Below the pieces are notes generated by a model. It saw only the letters and a program-made list of their open reading frames with translations, had not been told where the DNA came from and did no database searches. Positions 44,757 to 54,627 of a DNA stretch of 64,000 nucleotides are shown here, piece after piece. Numbering within the stretch: the stretch's first letter is position 1; each line of letters opens with the position of its first letter. The position numbers and the translations under genes are program-made. The DNA lies in the NCBI GenBank assembly GCA_051294375.1, contig CM119263.1:24780688-24844687 (forward strand), in the 5' to 3' direction. Source of the DNA: Paraspadella gotoi (Eukaryota > Chaetognatha).

Positions 44757-44975
44757 ATGGCAAGACGACGCAAAACTAAACGCAAAGCGGCGGCCAACAA
44801 ATCGTCAAAGACTGATTGGAAAAAGCGTTTCTTTGGTATGTTGTCGAAGTCCCGAAAGAACAAGAGACGGTCTCGTCGCCGGGGTAAAAGTGCTGCCTCG
44901 AAGAAAACCAGAGGACGACGCCGCAAGCAAAGGTCCAAAGGGAAATGCGCCTTGCAACACATTCTGGATTCCTGA
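44757..44975 (+). CDS. small basic core-like protein, inverted copy
   Basis: Identical to 6614-6832: 72 codons, MARRRKTKRK start, Arg/Lys-rich, tail CALQHILDS. Intact. Confidence 0.7.
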   Translation: MARRRKTKRKAAANKSSKTDWKKRFFGMLSKSRKNKRRSRRRGKSAASKKTRGRRRKQRSKGKCALQHILDS

Positions 44976-45341
44976 TAACTAGCTTGATCATCGATAATCA
45001 CGTACGTTTTTTCTAGGGAACAAAAAATGGATGGTCGGTTATCTTTTGGCATCGACATGTTCCCAAAATTAAGAAAAGACATTGAACGCGGGAAATTAAA
45101 TGCAAATTTAATTTATTAAAAGGCGACATAACAGTGCGGGACTCTGGAGGGATGCTACGGGGGAATAACAAACAGCAAAACAAATTAAAATCAATTTAAA
45201 AAAAAATTACGTGATGAGAAAAAACATTGTCATTGGATTTAATAAACAACTAAGAAAAGAATTGCCGACAGAATAAAAATAAAAGTGTCCTTTTTTTTTA
45301 ATATGATCGTGGTTCTGTTTTGCGAATTGACGCGAAATAAA

Positions 45342-46160
45342 CTAATAATCACTAAAAGTTCTCCCAATTTCTTCAAGGGTTAGGTTAGTCAAATTATCCA
45401 AACGCTTATCATAGATACCCGGGCAACGAACCTTTTTTTCATTTGTGTGTGTGTTTATTAATAGCAGTCTATTACTCTTGCCGACGAGTGCCAAATTACC
45501 AACTTGTTCCAATTTGAATACCAGGGCGTTCGATGCGTTGATAAAAGCTACACAGCAATCTCTAGGCTGGAATAACTGACCATACTTCAAACAGAAAATA
45601 TAATCCGTCAAGTGATTTGGGCAGACATGAGGCTTTTGAAACGCGCTAATCTTTAAATTCGCATAGTTTTCGTAATCTTTCTCGTTTAATTCGTTAGTTT
45701 TTAGCCAAAGATCAAGTACTAGTACGGGGTGCAGCATGTAAAAGCAATCGCCTGGGAGTGCATATTCACTCGACAACACAAGAGAGTCACAGTTTGTGAA
45801 AAATAATTCTGTGGTCAAATATGTCCGCAGTTTTAGATAGAAATCCAAGAGCCCGACCTTTCCATCTAATATTAGGTTGTATTGCAGATGGCACAAGTTG
45901 TGAATTTTACTCCAGTCGTTAAAAAAGGCGATGTATGAATTTCCATGTACTAGATTTGCATTTTTAAAACTTTTTAATGAGTTTAAATTTGAAAAATCAT
46001 TTTTATCGATTACTAAGCTGGTGCAATATTTATTTTTATTAAATGAAAATCGCCCAATTAAGGAATTGCTTAATTTTTTTGTAAGTGTCATCAACGAACT
46101 GCCTTTGGGAATCTCCGACTTCATGAGGGTCAACAATTTGTCGCAAGGATATTTAAATGA
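45342..46160 (-). pseudogene. polB: polymerase C-terminal part, inverted copy
   Basis: Carries LTKKLSNSLIGRFSFNKNK (motif B region), FFTNCDSLVLS (motif C region with Asn for the first Asp) and the C-terminal tail ending EEIGRTFSDY. Bases are present where element 1 has N patches. At 46160/46161 the frame runs into the first 23 codons of a basic-protein gene (reading from ATG 46229), creating a fusion frame that I regard as chimeric and not as a real gene. Confidence 0.75.
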
Positions 46161-46424
46161 ACGCTTTTTCCAATCAGTCTGTGACGATTTCTTGGCGGCT
46201 TTGCATTTGGTTTTGCGTCTTTTTGCCATTTTAAATAAATCTACTTAATATATAAAGTAAAACTGTTATCATTGAATGCCATTAAAAACTACTCGTCTTC
46301 ATCAACAATAATTCCATTTACATCTATTTTAATCTCTTGGTCGAAATATGAAATAACATTTAAAATTAAGTTTTCTGATAGTGCGTTATCAAAACGTAGC
46401 TCCAAATCTAAACTTCCACCGAAT
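46161..46424 (-). pseudogene. fragments of basic protein and capsid C-terminus (duplicate of 48309-48573)
   Basis: Contains the start of the diverged basic-protein gene (MAKRRKTKCKAAKKSSQTDW, ATG 46229) and, past a short spacer, the last 45-50 codons of the diverged capsid gene ending VDEDE. It appears identical to 48309-48573, so it is probably the same DNA placed twice. Confidence 0.7.
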
Positions 46425-46434
46425 NNNNNNNNNN
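46425..46434. other. assembly gap, 10 N
   Basis: Ten N within the capsid 3' fragment. The sequence to the right is unrelated to its left side. Confidence 1.
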
Positions 46435-46547
46435 ATAACTATATTATTCTTGAGGCTCTGTTGTTGTGTTAGTTTTATAAATGGTTTAACTCGTTTCACT
46501 GTTTGTTATTCACCCATTGCGTCCCTCCAGAGTCCCCGTGAGAGAGA

Positions 46548-47765
46548 TAAACGTGGTTAAGTTTTTAAACTTCCAGTAACCACAACGACGCTTCAATCAA
46601 TACAAGATTTCTTTGGGCGAAGCTTTTAAATGTACCGCACGAGGCCCAATTCCCATCACTAAAAAAGAAATAAATGTTAATAACTTCGTCTCGTGCATAA
46701 AGACCGAGTAGTTCAAGGCTATGTAATCGTTTCGGCCGAATTGGGAAGAGGAGTCTCAAAAGGTTTTAGGTGACTTCAAACCCTTTCCCAAATTGTAAAC
46801 GGTCGGGTCAGAAATAGATTTAATTTGATTAAACAATTGTCACAACCACCTTTTTAGAAATTTTTATCAGAAAAGAGACAGATGGACTTTCCCCGACTTC
46901 GAATAACGACCGTCCATAAAATTTTCTGTTATCGGACAACTGACGAACAACCATTTAAATATCCTTGCGACAAATTGTTGACCCTCATGAAGTCGGAGAT
47001 TCCCAAAGGCAGTTCGTTGATGACACTTACAAAAAATTAAGGCAATTCCTAATTGGGCCGATTTTCATTTTATAAAAATAAATATTGCACCAGCTTAGTT
47101 AATCGATAAAAATGATTTTTCAAATTTAAAAACTCATTAAAAAGTTTTAAAAATGCAAATCTAGTACATGGAAATTCATACATCGCCTTTTTTAACGACT
47201 GAGTAAAATTCACAACTGTGCCATCTGCAATACAACCTAATATTAGATGGAAAGGTCGGGCTCTTGGATTTCTATCTAAAACTGCGGACATATTTGACCA
47301 CAGAATTATTTTTCACAAACTGTGACTCTCTTGTGTTGTCGAGTGAATATGCACTCCCAGGCGATTGCTTTTACATGCTGCACCCCGTACTAGTACTTGA
47401 TCTTTGGCTAAAAACTAACGAATTAAACGAGAAAGATTACGAAAACTATGCGAATTTTAAAGATTAGCGGCGTTTCAAAAGCCTCATGTCTGCCCAAATC
47501 ACTTGACGGATTATATTTTCTGTTTGAAGTATGGCCAGTTATTCCAGCCTAGAGATTGCTGTGTAGCTTTTATCAACGCATCGAACGCCCTGGTATTCAA
47601 ATTGGAACAAGTTGGTAATTTGGCACTCGTCGGCAAGAGTAATAGACTGCTATTAATAAACACACACACAAATGAAAAAAAGGTTCGTTGCCCGGGTATC
47701 TATGATAAGCGTTTGGATAATTTGACTAACCTAACCCCTTGAAGAAATTGGGAGAACTTTTAGTG
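46548..47765 (+). pseudogene. polB: polymerase C-terminal half, noisy third copy
   Basis: Follows element 1 bases about 5020-6246 closely but with frequent 1-nt losses and gains (near 46780, 46835, 46880, 47040, 47100, 47460 and 47738), so no long frame survives; the longest clean segments are 47264-47467 and 47503-47742, which include FTNCDSLVLS. The error style matches the 13.6-31 kb region and not ordinary divergence. It then continues through the convergent spacer. Confidence 0.7.
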
Positions 47766-48129
47766 ATTATTAGTTTATTTCGCGTCAATTCGCAAAACAG
47801 AACCACGATCATATTAAAAAAAAGGACACTTTTATTTTTATTCTGTCGGCAATTCTTTTCTTAATTGTTTATTAATCCAATGACAATGTTTTTTCTCATC
47901 ACGTAATTTTTTTTTTAAATTGATTTTAATTTGTTTTTGCTGTTTGTTTATCCCCGTAGCACCCTCGAGTCCGCACTGTTAGTCGCCTTTTAATAATTAA
48001 ATTTGCATTTAATTTCCCGCGTTCAATGTCTTTTCTTAATTTTGGGGAACATGTCGATGCCAAAAGATAACGACCATCCATTTTTTGTTCCCTAGAAAAA
48101 ACGTACGTGTTATCGATGATCAAGCTAGT

Positions 48130-48377
48130 TTATCAGGAATCCAGAATGTGTTGCAAGGCGCATTTCCCTTTGGACTCTGCTTGCGGCGTCGTCCTCTGGT
48201 TNNNNNNNNNNNNNNNNNNNNNNNNNGGGCTTTCTTCGAAGCTGCGCTTTTACCCCGACGACGAGACCGTCTTTTGTTTTTTTTTTACTTCGACAAGAGG
48301 CCAAAGAAACGCTTTTTCCAATCAGTCTGTGACGATTTCTTGGCGGCTTTGCATTTGGTTTTGCGTCTTTTTGCCAT
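48130..48377 (-). pseudogene. basic core-like protein, diverged copy joined across a 25-N gap
   Basis: The C-terminal codons (48130-48201) are element-1-like and noisy; after the gap (48202-48226) the N-terminal part (ATG 48377, MAKRRKTKCKAAKKSSQTDW) belongs to the diverged lineage. A TAA interrupts it after FFGLLSK, next to a long A-run. Since the gap joins two lineages, this is not a single natural gene. Confidence 0.6.
48202..48226. other. assembly gap, 25 N
   Basis: Exactly 25 N at the right end of the noisy patch; clean sequence of the diverged capsid module follows. Confidence 1.
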
Positions 48378-48436
48378 TTTAAATAAATCTACTTAATATA
48401 TAAAGTAAAACTGTTATCATTGAATGCCATTAAAAA

Positions 48437-50031
48437 CTACTCGTCTTCATCAACAATAATTCCATTTACATCTATTTTAATCTCTTGGTCGAAATATGAA
48501 ATAACATTTAAAATTAAGTTTTCTGATAGTGCGTTATCAAAACGTAGCTCCAAATCTAAACTTCCACCGAATGCAGTCTTCAAAGACGGTGTCAGGGTGG
48601 TCTCCGTCATCGCCCATTCGTCCGTCAGTACTGGGCTTAGATTGAACGTCAGAATAAAGAAATCGTTGGCATAAACTTTTTCGGTAATTGATCGAGCCTT
48701 CGCGCCGTAGCATCAAAGGAAATTCTGATACAACAATTTCATGTCCATCAAATGCGTCGACAAGTTTAGAGACCCATACAATTCGCACAGGGGATGGCGG
48801 GTTCCATTCACGTACAAACGAGCGCTTCGCAAGTCATGCTGTTGGTAACTAAAAAGCGCTGTCTGCGTGTTACCTAATTCGGCTTTCTCTCTAGTGAAAA
48901 ATATTGCTATAAAACGCGATAGCTTGGACCAATTAAAAATACTGTTAAGTCTAAAAATCTGAGAGTTGGCCAAGATCTGAAAGCTAACAAATTTAAACAA
49001 AGGTGTAGTTCTGATGATCGAATTCTGTTCTATTTTTGACAAATACATGTCTCTCAGTTGTGCACTCATGCTGGCCTGGTTGACGATTAGAAACATCTTA
49101 ATTATAACTATCTTGTAACTTTTCGTAGCTGCCTTGTCGTCATATATCAAAACCTTATTTGGATTTTCAAGTTCGAAGTCGAGGGTAAATGTATCCCTCA
49201 CTGGGAGAATGCAGTTCGTGGAGAAAAATTTGCACAACAGGCCGATGGGAAAGAGATAATTAAGTGGCCTTCTTATGCATTTTTTTAAAATGATGCTTCG
49301 AAGCCAAAGCCCTTCGTTTATGCTGGCTCTTTTTTCGTTTAATTTCACTATTTCCGCCTTTGTTCTACTGGGGGCCGCTTCTTTCTCGGCTGTGTCCACA
49401 ATCTGGCGGCCCGTTCCAAGCTGTTTGGTCACACAGTCACATTTCTGACATAAGCAGGTTACTATAGGGTCGATTAGACTGACATCAGAGCTCAAACCCG
49501 GTGTATCTGGTTGGTAGCCAACGCCAGAGAGTAATTGCTCTTTCTCTTCGGTGGAATAGCTAGTCATTAAACGGATGTAAGTTTTGTGCCTATTGAACGG
49601 AAAAAATCTCCCCTTTTCCATCCCCTATTGACTTATTTTTACTTGACGGAACATATTGATTGGGAAATATTGATTGACAGATAGTTCATCAGTCGCGTCG
49701 ATCACATTGCCATCTTCCCGATAGATTCTGATGCGAAGCCCGACTTTGCAAAACCGCAGAATCATCTATGCAACGCAAAATATAATATTTTGGCGAGATT
49801 GGTCAAATAAAGGAAAAAAATTAAACAGCGTGTAAATCAATAATTAATTACCTCGTTCGACAAATTTGCAGGGATTAAGAATCTGATAGTCTGGGTTTCC
49901 TGGGTAATGGGAGTAGTAGGGTGTACCATTATTTTGCTAAATCGTTCAAATGTCGCGTCTGTTGATTGCACGGCTGCCAACTTCGAATCGTCTAATACCA
50001 CAAGCTTACTCTTTGTAGAAACCGTCTCCAT
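48437..50031 (-). pseudogene. hexon-type major capsid protein, diverged copy with two stop codons
   Basis: Exon 1 50031-49852 (METVSTKSKLVV, 60 codons), 86-nt intron 49851-49766, exon 2 49765-48437. Strong protein conservation with element 1 (PIVTCLCQKCDC, DTFTLDFELENPNKV, QTALFSYQ, VDEDE end), with numerous synonymous changes. Two in-frame nonsense codons: TAG at 49625-49627, where element 1 has a Gln codon, and TGA near 48717, where element 1 has an Arg codon. No frameshift was noticed elsewhere in the exon. This is a recently inactivated gene, or one needing readthrough. Confidence 0.75.
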
Positions 50032-50101
50032 TTTACTGTTGTTATTTTAGTATGTTTAAACTAATATAAGAAATGTTAATATACAAGAATTACTAATTTA
50101 T

Positions 50102-50409
50102 TTAAAAACAGCAACAATGTCGAATTTTTCATTTGAATAATTTTTTTTTAATTTTATCAGAATTTTTTTCAACATTTTAAATAAAAACATTATCCAAAAA
50201 ATCAATTTCAATTTGAATTTCTTGCATTTTAAGTTGTAGCCCTTTCTTCTTGGCCAACAGCATTCAAATTTTGCGGTCTCTCCACTCCAACTCGGACTTG
50301 ACTTTTCCGTCAACCGATGTGTCAGAGCCACAACTCAATTGGTTGACCGAATAAAGACTTGTCCGAACCCCACGTCCCAATTCCCCCCCCTCCTTATGGT
50401 TTCCGCCAT
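50102..50409 (-). pseudogene. CCCF protein gene, diverged copy (broken)
   Basis: ATG 50409 (MAET). Frame changes in a long G-run near 50380 and again in an A/T run near 50140; a stop lies in the middle, near 50269. The recognisable core (TSLYSVNQL, EWRDRKI, EIQIEIDFLDNVFI) and the last codons RHCCCF remain in one or other frame, so the cysteine tail is conserved across lineages. Confidence 0.6.
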
Positions 50410-50464
50410 GGTGAATTAATAAATTATTTATAAATATAAGATTTTATATTTATCAAAATGATAA

Positions 50465-50800
50465 TTACAACTGCGTTGCCAGTGGCGTCGAAGATCGCAG
50501 TGGTGGGCCTATAAGTAGGGTCTCTCGGCTGAGGCGCAATTCTCGCTTATATATCAACGATTCCACCAAGTGCCTGTCGTGACTGTCCATAACTGCCCGG
50601 TACTCTTGATAGAGTTCCACAAGAACTGACTCGACTTCCTCCTTTCGTCTCTTCGCGTAGTTCAAATTCGCGACAAGAGAGACCAATTCTTTTCTCAGTT
50701 TCTCTATTTCACCCCTCCAACTTTGTAGTTCGTGTAACACATGAATGGGTAACTCATTTTTGAAAGCTAGTTCGAACATTTGCAATCGCACAGATTCCAT
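50465..50800 (-). CDS. 111-aa coiled-coil protein, diverged copy
   Basis: Intact from ATG 50800. Same architecture as 8914-9252 with about 15 replacements and a one-residue deletion near the end (SSTPLATQL). Most substitutions are conservative (NELPIHVLHELQSW for KELPSHVLYELQSR). Its intactness beside a broken capsid gene suggests constraint until recently. Confidence 0.72.
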   Translation of the reverse strand: MESVRLQMFELAFKNELPIHVLHELQSWRGEIEKLRKELVSLVANLNYAKRRKEEVESVLVELYQEYRAVMDSHDRHLVESLIYKRELRLSRETLLIGPPLRSSTPLATQL

Positions 50801-51065
50801 TTCAATTGGGTATTTCAAAAGAAAAAAACTTTAACACAACAATAAATATATATAATAATTTTGATCAAACATTAAAACGATAACAACGACAAACCGACTA
50901 AAATCTACAAAAAAAAAAAAAAATCACAGCCACAATGATGACAGAAAGAATTACTTAAGTATTATTCCAATTGATAACGAAAAAAATAGAAAAGCAAACA
51001 ATCTATCTGACAACGAAGCACGAATAACAAATGAAAAATAAACAAAAAAAAAAACTGAACAGTGT

Positions 51066-51180
51066 CTAAGGAAAAAAATATTTACATTTTTTTCTGCTTT
51101 TGCAGTGTTTGTGTTTTTCGTCGTCAATGAGATTGTCAATGGCCCTGGAAGCCATTTTGGCATCGACGACAAAGGCTGAA
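51066..51180 (-). pseudogene. C-terminal remnant of the Gln-rich protein, diverged copy
   Basis: Only the last 35-40 codons match the element 1 protein: AFVVDAKMASRAIDNLIDDE and the end CKSRKKCKYFFP. Upstream, beyond about 51180, the sequence is unrelated and leads into the retrotransposon region, so the module is truncated here by insertion or by contig joining. Confidence 0.65.
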
Positions 51181-51274
51181 GAGAAAAGGCCGAGACCGAC
51201 GGAGACGGCCAGATCTGACCCATTCGACCGATTGACCGATCGACCGGACAGGGACTGACCTGACTCTTTCTCCA

Positions 51275-51305
<31 letters not shown>

Positions 51306-52142
51306 CAAACTTTACTTGGACGAGACCAAACAAGACAGATTTAGATTCACTGGATCACATTTTAGAGAGACCGTCAACTACTTTCTTACAAAGTTTTCTA
51401 CTACGTTTTTACTGAAGATTCTACTACGATTTTATTGGATTCCTCTACAATTTATTGATTCATCTCGATTTGATCTCGATTTTCTCTACGGATTTTGTCT
51501 ACATTTTATTACATTTATTCACATTTATTCCCGCATTTCTTATTTTTCGACTTTTGAGCTTCAGTTTACAGAAACGTTTTGGGATACTTTCCGTCAGATA
51601 AGTTGCGACCAAGTGGACCATCCTCACCTCAAGAGGCGTAAAGAGCCAAGCTTCTCTACAGTAAGAAAGTATACATCGCCTCGGAAAGGTGAGTTGGTTT
51701 TGTGATTGTTTTTTGGATTGAACTAAATTTGTTTTCCAAGCTTGACAACGGAACCCTTTGAACCGGAAAACATCAATCCAAAAGGTGAGTCTGATCGATG
51801 ATTGATTGATTGATTGATTAATTGATTGATTGATTAGCTAATTGACCGATTGATTTTATTGATTAATGTATTGATTTATTGATTCGATTAGCTGATTTAG
51901 TGATTGATTATTCGATGAATTTATGATTGATTAATTGTTATTTTGTTTGCTTTGGTGCCGTCCCTCTCTGTTCAAAGTCTAATTTTTGTGATTCAAATTT
52001 GTTCAAAGGAATTTTTTAATTTTACGAATTAAATTTTCCGTCTAAGTGACTTTGCAATTTGATTATATACTGATTGATTGATTGATTGGAACTTCCCCTT
52101 GCTCTCTTTAATTGAAATTTTTTCTTTATTTCATATTGAACG
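51181..52142 (+). mobile_element. 5' region of BEL/Pao-like retrotransposon (leader, possible LTR part)
   Basis: Region upstream of gag with repeated CTACTACG/TTTTATTG..ATTC motifs, donor-like GGTGAGT sites (about 51687 and 51783), a GATT-repeat block and a pyrimidine-rich run before the gag ATG. No second copy was found in the window to define LTR ends, and no primer-binding site was identified with confidence. Confidence 0.4.
51795..51925. repeat. (GATT)n-rich microsatellite
   Basis: Imperfect GATTGATTGATT array with ATTA and AGCT interruptions; a short second block is at 52068-52088. Confidence 0.85.
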
Positions 52143-54617
52143 ATGTCTTTCGCTGAACTCGAGGAGGAATACGCGCGCATCAACATGAATGATTTAACTC
52201 CCGAAGGATTGCATGACACCGTTGGCACCCTTTGCGGATTGATTGACAGCTATCTTCAAGCCAAAACTCCTGAAGCCATCACTGCCATCGAAGAAATGAA
52301 GTTTCTAGTCAATCAAAAGATTGGTCAAATCAGGATGATTCAAGGTAGTTATCCCCCGGGATCCATCCAACACGGGATGCTTAATAAGAGCGTCAACATG
52401 GCTAATATCACAGTCCGTAAGCGTCGTAATGTGCCACCTCCCAAGAGAACCGAAGTGAATGAAGAGCAAGGAAAGAATGATGATACTGAGACGGCACCGA
52501 AAGAAACGCATGATGCCACTGAGGAAGCTGAGGCGTTGATTGATGGGTATTTTGACGCCATGAATGATGTTCAACAGAATGATGTTTCTGAGGATGAAGA
52601 CTCCGGCCCTGAGTACGAGATACAAGGCCCATCTAGGACAAGAGAGATGTCGTGGGATGATCAAACGTTCCGTAACTTTGAGCAAGGACAACAAGAACTG
52701 ACTCTGATCAAAGAAGAAAAGAAGAAACAAGAAGAAAGATATAACCAGGAAATCGAAAAAAGAAAAGTAGAAATGGAAAAAGAGATGGAAAAAGAGATGC
52801 TCCAGATGAATGAAATTAAGAACAAGGCTATGAAAGATATCAACGAAGAAATTGAAAGAAAAGCTCAATTGTATAATGAGGCTTGTACCGTGCTTGGGAC
52901 CAACGCAACTACAAGCACCATAAAAAGGGAACGCCGGACTTCCTCTGCTGAGAATGGTGATTTGAAGAATGAAATGGATGAATTAAGAAGAGCAATAAGG
53001 AGTATCAACGAACGTCTATCGATAACGGAAACGGTCAAAGATAAGGCTATGGTCGAAGTAGAAGATTGCTGCGTCAAACACGAAGAAGATCTAAGAAGGC
53101 AGGAAAGAAGAATACGTCGACTGGAAAATTCAGTTCAAGAACTTACTCAACAATTGAATAGAGAAAGAAACAGGCGAGTAAGCTTTGGAGGTACTACAAC
53201 TCGTGATGTCACTCCGAACCCGGTCCCTCCAACTCCCGAATCTGCTCCAATCGTCACTCCTGCTCCTGCCCCAACTCCGACTGTTGCAGCAACTTCTTTC
53301 GACGACTCCATTATGGGACAATGGGTCAAACAACAAAAGAAGGACTCCATGCTCAGAACGGTGGAACAGGGAAGGCCCAAAAAGCTTTTCTCTGGTGAGA
53401 ATGTACCTTCAGGACCTGTATTTGAAATGCATATGAGAGCGTATGAAAGAGTGATGGAACAGGCCGAGGCTACAGATAGGGTCAAATTACAAGAACTGAA
53501 CCACTGGTTTACCGGACTAGCTGAGATGAAACTCAACAAATTTATTGTAAAAAAAGATAATTACGATGAAAACATCAAGGATGCTCTGGAAACCCTCTGG
53601 AAGGAATACGGTAAGAAAAATGCAAGCATCCATGACATGTTGAAAGAGGTGTTGAGCAAACCGAAGATCAATTCCGGGAACCGAGTGGAACTGGACAAAC
53701 TGACAACCGAACTAGAGAACATCAAGGCCCTAGCTGAACAAAACGGCAAAGGCAAAGAATTGGACAGGGACACGGTGATTAACGAGATCTTGGAGACCTG
53801 CTGCGACTTCTTGAAGACCAACTTCGCGAAAAAGGACGCCGACCACCAATATGATCATGGAAAAAGGCTGAAATTCGACGACTTCATTGTTTATTNNNNN
53901 NNNNNNNNNNNNNNNNNNNNNNNNNNNNNNNNNNNNNNNNNNNNNNNNNNNNNNNNNNNNNNNNNNNNNNNNNNNNNNNNNNNNNNNNNNNNNNNNNNNN
54001 NNNNNNNNNNNNNNNNNNNNNNNNNNNNNNNNNNNNNNNNNNNNNNNNNNNNNNNNNNNNNNNNNNNNNNNNNNNNNNNNNNNNNNNNNNNNNNNNNNNN
54101 NNNNNNNNNNNNNNNNNNNNNNNNNNNNNNNNNNNNNNNNNNNNNNNNNNNNNNNNNNNNNNNNNNNNNNNNNNNNNNNNNNNNNNNNNNNNNNNNNNNN
54201 NNNNNNNNNNNNCTGTCAAGTCTTCAAGGGCTTCTAAGGGATCACCACCTCCACCCTCTCGTCCATCTTGAAAGGTGAAAGTTGAAGAAACGAATGTTGC
54301 TTTGAATCATGTGAGTGATGTGATGGATAGATGCTNNNNNNNNNNNNNNNNNNNNNNNNNNNNNNNNNNNNNNNNNNNNNNNNNNNNNNNNNNNNNNNNN
54401 NNNNNNNNNNNNNNNNNNNNNNNNNNNNNNNNNNNNNNNNNNNNNNNNNNNNNNNNNNNNNNNNNNNNNNNNNNNNNNNNNNNNNNNNNNNNNNNNNNNN
54501 NNNNNNNNNNNNNNNNNNNNNNNNNNNNNNNNNNNNNNNNNNNNNNNNNNNTGTTTGGATAAAAATCATATGGCAAAACAATGCACTGAACTCCAAGACA
54601 GGACCCCATGACATATG
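52143..54617 (+). pseudogene. gag: BEL/Pao-type gag, copy 1 (gaps, one stop)
   Basis: Open for 584 codons from ATG 52143 to a 317-N gap. N-terminal domain MSFAELEEEYARIN with helices, acidic linker, long coiled coil (about residues 180-260, KEEKKKQEERYNQEIEKRK), Pro/Thr-rich linker (about 365-395), then a capsid-like domain from LFSGENV (about 414) through KLQELNHWFTGLAEMKLNKF to the gap, resembling the DUF1759 gag domain of BEL/Pao elements. After the gap, 54213-54335 carries a TGA where copy 2 has an Arg codon, and 54552-54617 has a zinc-knuckle piece CLDKNHMAKQC. Gag would form the retrotransposon particle. No pol follows. Confidence 0.75.
53896..54212. other. assembly gap, 317 N
   Basis: Within gag copy 1. 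Further gaps lie at 54336-54551 (216 N) and 54618-54627 (10 N). Confidence 1.
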
Positions 54618-54627
54618 NNNNNNNNNN

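Larger units (their letters stand above)
39781..46160 (-). repeat. inverted near-identical copy of element 1 bases 5429-11840
   Basis: Reads as the reverse complement of element 1 from the spacer beyond the Gln-rich gene back into the polymerase. Differences seen are single-base changes in homopolymers, a shorter CAG tract, and real bases where element 1 has its two 10-N patches. Its right end corresponds to base 5429, the very next base after the point where the left contig of element 2 stops. Confidence 0.85.

Noticed and set aside
39781-46160. Counting this block as an independent third element
   Set aside because: It is too similar to element 1, and the differences seen are mainly homopolymer and CAG-tract changes; more likely the same locus placed twice or a very recent event.
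45342-46229. 295-codon minus-strand frame as a single gene
   Set aside because: It fuses two unrelated genes at a chimeric join; only the polymerase part is annotated.
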